64,000 nucleotides of DNA from Pedobacter ginsengisoli (GCF_030244015.1 NZ_JASSYX010000002.1:496001-560000); one strand, 5' to 3'; positions 1-10,451 are shown, numbered from the stretch's first letter. A program made the numbers and translations. Notes: generated by a model from the sequence alone, not told the origin.

Positions 1-3000
1 ACGGCCGGTATGGCCATGGGTGATTTTACCCTGGGTGATGAATATAAGGCTGGCAATTTCCGGATCAGGGCCTATACGCAATGGATGAGGAACGCGGGTG
101 AGGAGTATTTTTACGACCATACTTTTGCGGTCGGCGATCCTTTGAGTATCGACGGACAAGGTGATGGCAAGGATAAAGATAAATCAGATAAAAAAGCCAG
201 AAGCCAGAAGAAGACAGACCCTTCCACGGATTCACTTTCCAAAAGCGATGTCCAGTTTTTCCCCGAAGGCGGAACCCTGCTCTATGCCATCAACTCCCGC
301 ATCGGCTTTAAGGCAGTAGGGGTAAATGGACGCGGAGTTGCCGTAAAAGGTAAGGTTGTAGACGAAGCCGGAGAGGAAATCACCAGTTTTGAGAGTTTGC
401 ATGCAGGCATGGGCGTGTTCAACATCAGGCCGCAGGCCGGTAAGACCTACAGTGCCAGACTGACCTTTGCGGATGGTTCGGCAAAAACAATCGCCCTGCC
501 CCATGTTGCGGACCAGGGTTATGTGCTTTCTGTATATCAGCCCAACAAGGACAGTATCCTGGTCAGGATCAAGGGCATGCCCGGGCAGTTCCAGGCACCA
601 AGGTCAGTAAACCTGGTTGCCCAGTCCGGTGGCGAAACCATTTTTGCGTCACCGGTAGAGATCGTAAAAGTGATGAACTCTATCTGGATACCAAAACGCG
701 ACTTCCCTACCGGTATAGCCCAGTTCACGGTTTTTGACGGACGAGGCGAGCCTGTCAATGAAAGGATCGCTTTTATCAAGAGCAATGACGGTATGGAGCT
801 GCATGTCAGCTCCGCTAAAAAGACCTATAAGAGCCGGGAAAAGGTCACTATAGACCTGGAGTCTGTCAACCGTTTTGGCGAAGCTGTTCCCGGCAATTTC
901 TCGGTCTCAGTGGTCGATGAAAGCAAGGTGCCTTTTGAGGAGGCCAATGAAAGCACAATGTTGTCAAACCTCCTTTTGAGCTCGGATATCAAAGGGTATA
1001 TCGAGCAGCCAAATTATTATTTTACTGACGATACTTATGAAGTAAACAAGGCACTGGACAACCTGATGCTGACGCAGGGTTACCGCCGGTTTGCCTGGAA
1101 AGAAATACTCAGCACAACTCCTGCAAACAAACCATTGTACAAAGCAGAGTCTCTCGGCACAGAAATATCCGGCAGGGTTCTTAGCCTGTCGGGTACACCT
1201 GTGGTCAATGGTACGGTAACCGTGATGTCGCTGACACCGGGATTTCTGGAACAGACAAAGACGGACGCGGATGGCCGGTTTAAATTCGAACCGATCATGC
1301 TGGCAGACAGTCTTAGGTTTGCGGTGCAGGCAGTAACCGCTAAAAAAAGCAAAAAAGTTGAGGTGATTCTGGACAGTATACCCAGACAAGTGATCGGTAA
1401 AAACTGGAACATACCCGGTTTTAATGAAAATATTGCCGAAAGCTTTAATATATACCTGCAAAATAGTAAAAAGCAGGATGAACTCTTGGTCAGGACAGGC
1501 AGGCAAAGCCGTACCAACAGGTTGAAAGAGGTTAGGATCACAGCGAGAAAACTGGCCAAATCTGAAATGACTTCACAGGGTATTTTCCAGATCCCGGAGG
1601 ACCATGCCGACTTTACCTACATGATGAAAGACGAAAACTGTGCTAACCTGGGACTCTGTCTCCAGGGGAGGCTTGGTTCGGTCAGCTTCAGGCCTTATCC
1701 TGAAACCCAGCCAGAAGTTCTAAACATGCCCATGTATAGAAATGCACCCATGCAGGTATTTTTAGATGGCAGAAGGCAGGATTCGCTTATGGAAATCAGC
1801 CAGTTATTTGATCAAAACAGTGTTGATCCAAAAGACATCATTAAGATAGATGTAGTGACCACAAATATGGCACTGATGCAGTTGTTTAGTATACCTGTCA
1901 AAGGTTTATCCACACCTACTCCCGGATTGTTCATTTATACACGGAAAAAACGCACACCAAGGTACAATCCAAACGTCGTCAATATCAAACCCAAAGGTTT
2001 TAACAAGGCCCGCGAATTTTATTCGCCCCGTTATGACCGGCCAGACGTCAGCCATCAGCTGCCTGACATGCGTTCTACCGTTTACTGGAACCCCAAGATC
2101 AAAACATTTGCCAGCGGACGGGCCAGTTTCAGTTTCTTTAATGCAGACGGTCCCGGTACTTATAAAGTGACTGTCGAAGGTATCAATGCAGCAGGGGAAC
2201 TTGCAAGGCAGGTATACCGGTATGAGGTCGAAGCAGGCCCGCAGGCGCAGATCCCCGTTGAGGAGACGGGCAATACCACCGAAATTGTAAAAGCCATGAA
2301 GGCGCTGCAGGAAAGAATGCCGGCAGAAAAACTTTATGTGCATACTGATAAACCTTATTACAATCTGGGCGATACGATCTGGTTTAAAGCTTATCTTTTT
2401 GATGCAGCTACACTTGCCGCTTCGAAACGCAGCGGATTGCTATATGTGGAGCTGAATGACGATACTGCGGAAGCCGTCAGGCGGATCAGCATCCCGATAA
2501 AAGAGGGTGTGGGCTATGCCCAAATTCCATTGGTTCCAAAGATATTTCATGAAGGCGGCTATACCATGCGTGCCTATACCAACTGGATGCAGAATTTTGG
2601 CAGCGATTATTTCTTTACCAAACGGCTTTATCTTGGTGTGCCCACACAGGACACCTGGCTGGTCAGGTCAAGTTCAAAGATGACCAGAGTGACAGATAAA
2701 GATGAACTGCAGACAGAGGTTTCACTGACCCGCTCTGACCAGTCGGCTGTGGGCCTGCGTGATGTCGAGGTGAAAATTATGGATGGAAACAAGCAATTGT
2801 ACAAAGAGAACCTGCGCACCAGTGCAGACGGCAGGCTTGTGGTTAATAATCAAATCAACCGGAAAGCAGATGGACGCAACATCAGAATGGAAATCCGGAA
2901 CCTCAGTAAGAACGATGGCAACCAGCGCCTGCTCATTCCGCTAAACATCATTAGAGACCAGAACATAGATCTCCAGTTCTTGCCCGAAGGCGGAAATCTG

Positions 3001-5157
3001 GTTGCAGGGTTGAAATCAACAATCGGGTTTAAGGCTGTTGGTGAAGATGGCCGGGGAATTCATGTAACCGGAACGATCTATGACGGTAAAAACAATTCCG
3101 CAGGCGAGTTTTCAAGTCTGTACAATGGGATGGGATCGTTTGAGTTTACGCCAAAATCAGGGGAAAGCTATTTTGCAAAACTGACGCAGCCCGCCGGTCT
3201 GGATAAGGTATTTAATCTGCCAGCGGTTAAACGTGAGGGTATCATTTTACATGTTGTCAATGAGGAGCAAAAAGATTCACTGGACCTGAATATTTCTTCG
3301 ACCAGCGATGTCACAAATAGCAAGAGTACGTATTATCTTACTGCTATCTCAAGAGGCGTTGTCACCTACGCGCAGATCATCGACCTTCAGCAGACAAAGC
3401 TGAAGATTCCAAAAAACAGGTTTCCATCAGGCATTACCAGATTTACTTTGTTAAGAGATAAAACTCCTTTGAACGAACGGTTGGTGTTCATTGATCACCA
3501 AGAAGGCCTTCAAATTACCCTGAAAACGGATAAGCTGGCTTATTATAAAAGAGATAGCGTTAACCTGGTTTTGGAGGTCAAAGACAAGGACGGCAATCCT
3601 GTAAGTGGGAACTTTTCAATAGCGGTTACAGACGACAGCCAGGTCAAACCGGATACAGCCGGCAGCCACGGGATGACTTCGGCTTTACTGATCAGTTCAG
3701 AACTAAAAGGGACCATTGAAACTCCGGGGTATTATCTGAACAAAAATAACAAGCAACGCTGGCGGGCTCTAGATCACCTGCTGCTCACACAAGGATGGAG
3801 AGGTTACGACTGGAAGGATGCATTTGCCGCACCAAAGCCAGTTGAATTTGCTGCGGAGACACACTTCAGGCTTTCAGGTTCGGTCACTAATATTTTAAAG
3901 AAACCCGTCGCCGGGGCTCAAATGCTGATCTCTTCACAAAAACCTTTTTTCATCACCAGCACCATAACTGATGACAAGGGGAGATATGTCTTTGAAAATC
4001 TGCCCCAGATAGACTCAGGTGCCTTTTTCATCCAGGCAAGGACACCTAAGGGCAAAACCATGAATTTTGGTGAGGTGACTGTCGACAAGTCCAAGGCCGC
4101 CACAGTGCCCGAAAGTTTTCGCGACCAGGTACTTCCATGGTATGTGAATACCGATGTTGCCCAGCTCAATTACGTGAAGCGCGTTGTTGCCAAAGCTCAG
4201 GAAAATAGTCTGAGACAATCAGGGATCACATTAAAAGAAGTGAAAATTACAACCAAAAAGGTCATCAAAGGTTCTTATAACCGGAACATCTCAAAGGGCG
4301 CCGACCTCATATTTGATGAACAGGACATTAAAGAATCCGGCGTTTTGGACCTGTATCATTTGTTGAAACAGAAAGTTCCTGGTTTAAATGTGGTGATGGA
4401 GGATGGTCTGGCGACACTGAAATTGAACAATTATCTGGTAGTCATTGAGATAGATGGTGGCGGCCTCCCGGTAAGAATGAACGGCAATCCTGCTGTTAAA
4501 GAACTGATTGAAGAATTAAGTGAATTTAAGATTGAAGGCTTTTTAGGAATGGAAGTCATGTACAGCCGGAAATATACAGGCAATTACGCGAGACAAGGTA
4601 GCGTTGATACTTACAAATCGAAATACATCATTGCATCGGAAGTAGCGCTCCGCTCAGGATCACAGTATGTTTTAGACCCAGAAACGTTTATACAATTACA
4701 AGACAAATACGGGAATCCCGTTCCCTTATACACAGTCCAGCCATTTTATAGAATTAACCATGTACAGTCGGCAGGATACCTGGAGCTCCGCGCAAATGTA
4801 CTCACCAATAGATTAAGGGAGATTGCAGTGATTGGGATCACCACAAAAGGCGGGCGCGGCTGGTATAAGAACAACAATCCGGATGTAGCTATATACAGGC
4901 CATTGCCGCTCATGTATCCGCAGGAGTTCTACAGTCCGAAGTATACGGTCAGCGAAAAGGATAATGCCGAACGGGATTACCGTTCAACCGTTTACTGGAA
5001 ACCAGATGTTATTACCGATGCCACCGGTAAGGCCAAATTGAGTTTTTATACTTCAGATATTACGGGAAATTATACGATTAACCTGCAAGGAAGTAATATG
5101 GATGGTCTGATCGGCAGTGCAGATGCTACCATTAAAGTCGGGCAAAAAGTGCAATAA
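1..5157 (+). CDS. Very large envelope protein with a duplicated MG2 / carboxypeptidase-regulatory-like architecture (5' end outside window)
   Basis: The frame is open from base 1 and the first ATG (base 10) lies inside a domain, so the true start is upstream. The 1,715 visible residues contain two copies of one architecture. Markers recur roughly 900-970 residues apart: FPEGG near 84 and LPEGG near 991, each followed by IGFKAVG; a carboxypeptidase-regulatory-like beta-sandwich near 383-430 and again near 1287-1330; and RSTVYW near 688 and 1658. Copy two opens near 770 with YVHTDKPYY and GDTIWFKAY, typical of alpha-2-macroglobulin MG2-like modules in Bacteroidota. The equivalent start of copy one lies off the window. 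Residues about 1415-1530 look like a short TonB-plug-like segment. A Lys/Asp-rich linker sits near 50-75. The protein is presumably exported, but the signal peptide is not visible. No function is assigned. A paralogue begins at 63650. Confidence 0.85.
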   Translation, partial: TAGMAMGDFTLGDEYKAGNFRIRAYTQWMRNAGEEYFYDHTFAVGDPLSIDGQGDGKDKDKSDKKARSQKKTDPSTDSLSKSDVQFFPEGGTLLYAINSRIGFKAVGVNGRGVAVKGKVVDEAGEEITSFESLHAGMGVFNIRPQAGKTYSARLTFADGSAKTIALPHVADQGYVLSVYQPNKDSILVRIKGMPGQFQAPRSVNLVAQSGGETIFASPVEIVKVMNSIWIPKRDFPTGIAQFTVFDGRGEPVNERIAFIKSNDGMELHVSSAKKTYKSREKVTIDLESVNRFGEAVPGNFSVSVVDESKVPFEEANESTMLSNLLLSSDIKGYIEQPNYYFTDDTYEVNKALDNLMLTQGYRRFAWKEILSTTPANKPLYKAESLGTEISGRVLSLSGTPVVNGTVTVMSLTPGFLEQTKTDADGRFKFEPIMLADSLRFAVQAVTAKKSKKVEVILDSIPRQVIGKNWNIPGFNENIAESFNIYLQNSKKQDELLVRTGRQSRTNRLKEVRITARKLAKSEMTSQGIFQIPEDHADFTYMMKDENCANLGLCLQGRLGSVSFRPYPETQPEVLNMPMYRNAPMQVFLDGRRQDSLMEISQLFDQNSVDPKDIIKIDVVTTNMALMQLFSIPVKGLSTPTPGLFIYTRKKRTPRYNPNVVNIKPKGFNKAREFYSPRYDRPDVSHQLPDMRSTVYWNPKIKTFASGRASFSFFNADGPGTYKVTVEGINAAGELARQVYRYEVEAGPQAQIPVEETGNTTEIVKAMKALQERMPAEKLYVHTDKPYYNLGDTIWFKAYLFDAATLAASKRSGLLYVELNDDTAEAVRRISIPIKEGVGYAQIPLVPKIFHEGGYTMRAYTNWMQNFGSDYFFTKRLYLGVPTQDTWLVRSSSKMTRVTDKDELQTEVSLTRSDQSAVGLRDVEVKIMDGNKQLYKENLRTSADGRLVVNNQINRKADGRNIRMEIRNLSKNDGNQRLLIPLNIIRDQNIDLQFLPEGGNLVAGLKSTIGFKAVGEDGRGIHVTGTIYDGKNNSAGEFSSLYNGMGSFEFTPKSGESYFAKLTQPAGLDKVFNLPAVKREGIILHVVNEEQKDSLDLNISSTSDVTNSKSTYYLTAISRGVVTYAQIIDLQQTKLKIPKNRFPSGITRFTLLRDKTPLNERLVFIDHQEGLQITLKTDKLAYYKRDSVNLVLEVKDKDGNPVSGNFSIAVTDDSQVKPDTAGSHGMTSALLISSELKGTIETPGYYLNKNNKQRWRALDHLLLTQGWRGYDWKDAFAAPKPVEFAAETHFRLSGSVTNILKKPVAGAQMLISSQKPFFITSTITDDKGRYVFENLPQIDSGAFFIQARTPKGKTMNFGEVTVDKSKAATVPESFRDQVLPWYVNTDVAQLNYVKRVVAKAQENSLRQSGITLKEVKITTKKVIKGSYNRNISKGADLIFDEQDIKESGVLDLYHLLKQKVPGLNVVMEDGLATLKLNNYLVVIEIDGGGLPVRMNGNPAVKELIEELSEFKIEGFLGMEVMYSRKYTGNYARQGSVDTYKSKYIIASEVALRSGSQYVLDPETFIQLQDKYGNPVPLYTVQPFYRINHVQSAGYLELRANVLTNRLREIAVIGITTKGGRGWYKNNNPDVAIYRPLPLMYPQEFYSPKYTVSEKDNAERDYRSTVYWKPDVITDATGKAKLSFYTSDITGNYTINLQGSNMDGLIGSADATIKVGQKVQ

Positions 5158-5188
5158 TTAATATATTAGGGTTTTAAACCTCACCAAG

Positions 5189-6601
5189 ATGCGTAAAATC
5201 CCTTTTTTTCTGCTGAACTTATTTTTTTGTATGATGCAATGTGGTGCCCAGGTAAAGGTGGCCTGCATCGGTGCCAGCATCACTTACGGTCATGGTATCC
5301 AAAAGCGGGAGACCTTTTCTTTTCCCGGGCAGCTTCAGATCCTGATGGGCAGCGGGTATCAGGTTGACAATTATGGCGTCAGCGGAACTACTTTACTGAC
5401 AAAGGGCGATAATCCATATGTCAAAACCGCTCTGTACCAGCAGGCGCTCAAAAGCAACCCTGATGTGGTTTTTATAGACCTTGGCGGCAACGATGCCAAA
5501 CTGGTCAACAGGGTACACCTGGATGAATTTGAAGCTGACTACAAGAAAATGATCAGAGCTTTTCAGGAACTGCCCTCGCACCCGCGGGTGATCCTGATGC
5601 TGCCTATGGTTTCCTTTGTCAAAGATACTACCGGCATTTGGGACCAGGTCATCGTAAACAAGATTGCACCAAAAATAAGAAACGTGGCCTATGAGACCGG
5701 AGTTGAGGTACTCGACATACACCAGCTTTTGATAGACCATCCGGAGATGGTACCAGACCTGATCCATCCCGATGTACACGGCTCTGCTATACTTGCCATG
5801 CGGATGTACGAAACACTCAGTAAAAAACAAGACAAAGCGTTTGATGTATTTAAAGGATTGAAGGACTTTACCAAAGAATCCTTTTATGGATATGAATGCG
5901 CCAACTTTAAACTGAAAGGCCGGGAATCTAAGGTGGTAAAACCGAAATGGGCAACTGAAGGCCATCCCTACATCTGGAGGGCAAGGTTCTGGGGCCATGA
6001 ACCACAGGCAGATATTGCCTTGCTGGAACGTGGATTTCATGTGGTGTACTGTGATGCTTCTGAATTACTTGGGAACCCTGAGGCCATTGCCCTATGGGAT
6101 GATTTTTATGCCCTGCTCGTCAAAGCCGGACTGTCTAAAAAAGCGGCAATGGAGGGGATGAGCAGGGGAGCAATCTATGTGTACAACTGGGCTGCGGCTA
6201 ATCCTTCGAAGGTGGCTTGTGCTTATGTAGATAATCCTGTTCTGGACATGAAGACCTGGCCCGGGTCTAAGGAAAATGCTTTAAAATACAAGCAGGAGCA
6301 TGAACAGTTTATGAAGGATTACCGTCTGAAAACAGATGAGGATATTCAAAACTTCAAGGGCAGTCCTGTGGATAAGATTGAGCAGATCGTCAAAGGGAAA
6401 TATCCCAGCCTCATCCTTTGTGCAGATGCAGATGAAGCGGTTTCACCGGAAACGAATACGCTGGCTTTTGAAAAGAAGATAAAAGCAGCGGGTGGCATGA
6501 TTACCGTAGTTCACAAACCCGGCTTCAAACACCACCCGCACAGTATGCCAAATCCGAAAGTTATCGTTGATTTTGTCCTTCAATCCACTTCCTCGCATTG
6601 A
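5189..6601 (+). CDS. Secreted two-domain esterase: SGNH/GDSL hydrolase fused to an alpha/beta hydrolase
   Basis: The 470-residue protein starts with a signal peptide (about 1-20, ending QCGA). The first half is an SGNH hydrolase: nucleophile Ser30 in IGAS, GVSG near 63-66, GGND with Asn101, and DLIHP giving Asp190 and His193. The second half (about 235-470) is a separate alpha/beta hydrolase: Ser325 in GMSRG, an acid in the CADADE strand near 411-416, and a catalytic His in KHHPHS near 448. Both active sites look intact, so this is a bifunctional esterase or deacylase rather than a decayed fusion. Such double esterases fit deacetylation of glycans, but the substrate is not shown. It lies 31 bp after the large envelope gene on the same strand. 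Its last 41 bp overlap the 3' end of purL, which converges on it. Confidence 0.85.
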   Translation: MRKIPFFLLNLFFCMMQCGAQVKVACIGASITYGHGIQKRETFSFPGQLQILMGSGYQVDNYGVSGTTLLTKGDNPYVKTALYQQALKSNPDVVFIDLGGNDAKLVNRVHLDEFEADYKKMIRAFQELPSHPRVILMLPMVSFVKDTTGIWDQVIVNKIAPKIRNVAYETGVEVLDIHQLLIDHPEMVPDLIHPDVHGSAILAMRMYETLSKKQDKAFDVFKGLKDFTKESFYGYECANFKLKGRESKVVKPKWATEGHPYIWRARFWGHEPQADIALLERGFHVVYCDASELLGNPEAIALWDDFYALLVKAGLSKKAAMEGMSRGAIYVYNWAAANPSKVACAYVDNPVLDMKTWPGSKENALKYKQEHEQFMKDYRLKTDEDIQNFKGSPVDKIEQIVKGKYPSLILCADADEAVSPETNTLAFEKKIKAAGGMITVVHKPGFKHHPHSMPNPKVIVDFVLQSTSSH

Positions 6602-9600
6602 CAAAGGCTTCCATCCATGGAGTAACTTCATCTTTGCGGCCTTTAGGATAGTTTGCCCAGTGCCACTGGAACAACGAACGTTCAATGTGCGGCATCATGA
6701 CCAAATGACGGCCTGTCTCATCACATAGCATCGCTGTGTTGTAATCAGATCCGTTCGGGCTGGCAGGATAGGTTTCGTATGAATATTTCGCAACGATCTT
6801 ATATTTTGCCTCTTCAAGCGGCAATTGGAAGCGACCTTCACCATGTGATACCCAAACACCTAATGTGCTGCCTGCAAGCGTAGAAAGCATTACAGAATTG
6901 TTTTCCGGGATGGTCAGCGAAGTAAAAATACTCTCATGTTTGTGACTGGCGTTGTGCAGCATTTTAGGTTTTACCTCATGGTCTTTATTGATCAGGCCAA
7001 GTTCAACAAACAGCTGACATCCATTGCAGACACCTACTGAAAGCGTATCCGGACGGGCAAAGAAGTTTTCCAGCGCAATGCGGGCCTTTTCATTGTACAT
7101 AAATGCGCCAGCCCAGCCTTTGGCTGATCCTAAAACATCTGAGTTGGAGAAACCTCCGACAGCGCCAATAAACTGAATGTCTTCCAATGTCTCACGGCCG
7201 GCAATGAGGTCGGTCATGTGTACATCTTTAACATCGAAACCCGCGAGGTACATGGCATTGGCCAGTTCACGCTCGGAGTTGCTTCCTTTTTCACGGATGA
7301 TTGCTGCTTTCGGACGTGGTTTGCTTTCGTCGATTACGGGTTTCTTTCCGTCAAACTGTGCAGGGAAATTGTATTTTAAAACGTGGTTCTTATAGTTGTT
7401 AAAACGTTCTTTTGCTTTAACCGGACCACTTTGTTTTTGATCTAATAAATAAGAAGTTTTGAACCAAACATCGCGTAAGTGATCGATGTCAAGGTTCAGG
7501 CCTTCGTTGCTGCCATTTTTGATGTTCAATATGGCTTTAGAAGTCACCTCACCAATTTTATGGAATGGAACACCATTTGCCGAAAGCACTTCTTCAGCAG
7601 CAGCGTCTGCCTGGAATACCACGCCTATGTTCTCTGAGAATAATACTTTGATCAGGTCCTTTTCACCTAGGACTGAAAGATCCAAAAAAGCACCCAGATC
7701 ACGGTCTGCAAAACAAAGCTCGAGTAACGTCGTGATCAGACCACCACTGCCGATATCATGACCAGCCTGGATCTGACCCGCTTTGATCAGTTGCTGTAAA
7801 GTATTGAAAGCCGTTTTCAATGCAGCGGCATCCTTCACGTCAGGAGTTTCGTTACCGACCCTGTTCAGGATTTGGGCAAAAGATGAACCTCCCAGTTTAT
7901 AAGTATCATTGGAAAGATTGATGTAGTAAATTGATCCGCCGTTTTTCTGCAATACCGGCTCAACAACTTTAGTGATATCGTCACAATTTCCTGCTGCAGA
8001 AATAATTACTGTGCCCGGTGCAATCACATCACCATCTTTGTATTTCTGTTTCATCGACAGGGAATCTTTTCCTGTCGGGATGTTTATGCCCAGCGATATC
8101 GCAAAATCAGAACAGGCTTTTACCGCATCATACAACCTTGCATCTTCGCCTTCATTCTTACAGGCCCACATCCAGTTGGCCGACAGCGAAACACTTTTCA
8201 GGCCATCTTTCAAAGGTGCCCAAACAATGTTTGAAAGTGATTCAGCAATTGCGATACGGCTTCCGGCTGCTGCATCAATTAAGGCGGATACCGGTGCATG
8301 ACCTATAGAAGTCGCGATGCCTTCTTTGCCCTGAAAATCCAGAGCCATTACACCCACATTGTTCAAAGGCAATTGTAACGGACCGGCACATTGCTGTTTG
8401 GCCACACGGCCACCTACGCAACGGTCCACTTTATTGGTCAGCCAGTCTTTACTCGCTACTGCTTCCAGTTGCAATACCTGCTCTAAATATTCATTAAATT
8501 TTGGGGCATCGTAAGTAACAGACTGGTATTTTCTGTCTACGGTCTGGTCTTCCATGACCACCTTTGGCGAGCTGCCAAACATGTCTTTCAGTTCCAGGTC
8601 CATTGGTTTAACACCGCTGGTCGCCGATTCAAAGGTAAACCTGTGATCGCTTGAAACGGTACCTACAGTATACATCGGTGAACGCTCCCGGTCAGCAATC
8701 TTTTGTAAAGTATCTATATCTTTCTGGCCGATCACCAGGCCCATGCGCTCCTGGGATTCATTGCCGATGATTTCTTTTGCAGACAGGGTCGGGTCACCAA
8801 CCGGTAATTTATCCAGGTCGATCTTGCCACCGGTTTCTTCCACCAGTTCCGATAAGCAGTTTAAGTGACCGCCGGCACCATGGTCATGGATAGAAATGAT
8901 CGCATTGTGATCTGATTCTACCATACCCCTGACCGCATTGGCCGCTCTTTTCTGCATTTCCGGATTTGATCTTTGCACGGCATTGAGCTCAATGCCTGTG
9001 CCGAGCTCACCTGTATCAGCAGATGAAACTGCTGCACCGCCCATACCGATTCTATAGTTTTCACCACCCAGAATGACAATTTTATCGCCTTCGGCGGGTT
9101 TAAGCTTTTGAGCCTGACTGGCTTTTCCGTAACCCACACCACCAGCAAGCATAATCACTTTGTCGAAACCCAGCTTCCTTGAATCCTCTTCATGTTCAAA
9201 AGTCAGCACAGAACCCGTAATGAGCGGCTGGCCAAACTTGTTTCCAAAATCGGTAGCGCCATTAGAGGCTTTGATCAGGATATCCATTGGTGTCTGGTAC
9301 AACCATTGTCTTTCTTCAACACCTTGTTCCCATGCACGGCCTTCTTCCAAACGGGATAGTGCAGTCATGTAAACCGCAGTACCGGCCAAAGGCAACGATC
9401 CCTGTCCGCCTGCAAGCCTGTCCCGGATCTCGCCACCTGAACCAGTAGCCGCACCGTTAAAAGGTTCTACAGTTGTCGGGAAGTTGTGGGTTTCCGCTTT
9501 TATCGAAATCACCGATTCAAAATCACTTAACGCATAGTAATCAGGCACATCTGCACGTTTAGGTGCAAACTGTTGAACTACAGGACCTTTTATAAAAGCG

Positions 9601-10232
9601 ACATTGTCCTTGTAAGCAGAAACAATATCATTTGGGTTCTCTTCTGAAGTCTTGCGGATCAGCTTGAAAAGAGAGGTAGGCTTCTCTTCACCATCGATTA
9701 CAAATTTGCCATTAAAAATCTTGTGGCGGCAGTGTTCGGAATTCACCTGGGAAAAACCAAATACTTCAGAGTCTGTAAGCGGTCTGCCCAGGCTCTCAGC
9801 CAGCCCTTCCAGGTATTGAACCTCCTCGTCGCTAAGTGAAAGTCCTTCCTGTTTATTGTATGCAGCCACATCTGTAATCTGCAGTATGGGTTCAGGCTGT
9901 ATATTTATGGTATAAATCTCCTGATTCAGCTGTGCATATTTCTGTGAAAGCATTGGATCGTAACCGGAAAAATCTTCTTTCACCAGTTGAAATTCTTCGA
10001 TCCTGATAATCCCTTCTATGGCCATGTTCTGAGTGATCTCTACTGCATTGGTACTCCATGGTGTGATCATCGCTGCGCGCGGACCTACAAAGAAGCCGCT
10101 TAAGGTGCTTTCTTGTTGTAATTTGGCGCCGCCAAACAGCCATTCCAGTTTCGTAATATCAGTTGAAGAGAGGTTTCGTTCTATTTGTAAAGCGAAAACA
10201 GTATCAGATTGACCTAAGAAAAAATAAATCAT
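6561..10232 (-). CDS. purL: Phosphoribosylformylglycinamidine synthase, single-chain type
   Basis: This enzyme catalyses the fourth step of purine synthesis, turning FGAR, glutamine and ATP into FGAM. At 1,223 residues it is the large form, with the glutaminase fused to the synthetase. The N-terminal part carries SEHCRHKIF and ETHNFPT, typical of the family. The middle holds the two ATP-grasp-like halves (GGAAVSS, DHGAGGHLN, PTGKDSLSMK). The C-terminal class I glutamine amidotransferase has the nucleophile Cys in GVCNGCQ and the His in SHGEGRF. I chose the ATG at 10232. A TTG seven codons upstream is possible but lies inside a TAAATTTG promoter-like box. It converges on the SGNH hydrolase gene, and the two coding ends overlap by 41 bp. 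Confidence 0.97.
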   Translation of the reverse strand: MIYFFLGQSDTVFALQIERNLSSTDITKLEWLFGGAKLQQESTLSGFFVGPRAAMITPWSTNAVEITQNMAIEGIIRIEEFQLVKEDFSGYDPMLSQKYAQLNQEIYTINIQPEPILQITDVAAYNKQEGLSLSDEEVQYLEGLAESLGRPLTDSEVFGFSQVNSEHCRHKIFNGKFVIDGEEKPTSLFKLIRKTSEENPNDIVSAYKDNVAFIKGPVVQQFAPKRADVPDYYALSDFESVISIKAETHNFPTTVEPFNGAATGSGGEIRDRLAGGQGSLPLAGTAVYMTALSRLEEGRAWEQGVEERQWLYQTPMDILIKASNGATDFGNKFGQPLITGSVLTFEHEEDSRKLGFDKVIMLAGGVGYGKASQAQKLKPAEGDKIVILGGENYRIGMGGAAVSSADTGELGTGIELNAVQRSNPEMQKRAANAVRGMVESDHNAIISIHDHGAGGHLNCLSELVEETGGKIDLDKLPVGDPTLSAKEIIGNESQERMGLVIGQKDIDTLQKIADRERSPMYTVGTVSSDHRFTFESATSGVKPMDLELKDMFGSSPKVVMEDQTVDRKYQSVTYDAPKFNEYLEQVLQLEAVASKDWLTNKVDRCVGGRVAKQQCAGPLQLPLNNVGVMALDFQGKEGIATSIGHAPVSALIDAAAGSRIAIAESLSNIVWAPLKDGLKSVSLSANWMWACKNEGEDARLYDAVKACSDFAISLGINIPTGKDSLSMKQKYKDGDVIAPGTVIISAAGNCDDITKVVEPVLQKNGGSIYYINLSNDTYKLGGSSFAQILNRVGNETPDVKDAAALKTAFNTLQQLIKAGQIQAGHDIGSGGLITTLLELCFADRDLGAFLDLSVLGEKDLIKVLFSENIGVVFQADAAAEEVLSANGVPFHKIGEVTSKAILNIKNGSNEGLNLDIDHLRDVWFKTSYLLDQKQSGPVKAKERFNNYKNHVLKYNFPAQFDGKKPVIDESKPRPKAAIIREKGSNSERELANAMYLAGFDVKDVHMTDLIAGRETLEDIQFIGAVGGFSNSDVLGSAKGWAGAFMYNEKARIALENFFARPDTLSVGVCNGCQLFVELGLINKDHEVKPKMLHNASHKHESIFTSLTIPENNSVMLSTLAGSTLGVWVSHGEGRFQLPLEEAKYKIVAKYSYETYPASPNGSDYNTAMLCDETGRHLVMMPHIERSLFQWHWANYPKGRKDEVTPWMEAFVNARKWIEGQNQR

Positions 10233-10250
10233 GCTTTTTTTTTGAAGATG

Positions 10251-10258
10251 CAAATTTA
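10251..10258 (-). promoter_or_regulatory. Candidate -7 element of the purL promoter
   Basis: Read on the minus strand these bases are TAAATTTG, an exact match to the Bacteroidota -7 consensus TAnnTTTG. They lie 18 bp before the purL ATG, predicting a leader of about 15 nt. A convincing -33 TTTG is not visible, so the call is tentative. Confidence 0.4.
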
Positions 10259-10336
10259 GCTTTTAAATTTTAAAATAGGGACTATCGGCGGCATTATCTG
10301 CGTGCTTTTATCGGCAACAGGCCCCTAGAATTGGCG

Positions 10337-10370
10337 GTTGCACTAAGATTCTACATTTTCATTACATTTG
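10337..10370 (+). promoter_or_regulatory. Candidate promoter of the trmN6 gene
   Basis: TACATTTG at 10363-10370 matches the Bacteroidota -7 consensus TAnnTTTG. GTTG at 10337-10340 could be the -33 element, although the 22-bp spacer is slightly longer than the usual 19-21. It would give a leader of about 75 nt before the ATG at 10452. Confidence 0.4.
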
Positions 10371-10451
10371 GCGCAGCTCGTACACTACAGGGGCAGGTTT
10401 CTGATCTATGTGTAAAATGAACGGATCAGCCGGCAAAACGAAACAAAAGAA

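Noticed and set aside
10232..10253. TTG start adding seven residues to PurL
   Set aside because: It overlaps a TAAATTTG promoter-like box, and the ATG at 10232 gives the usual PurL start.
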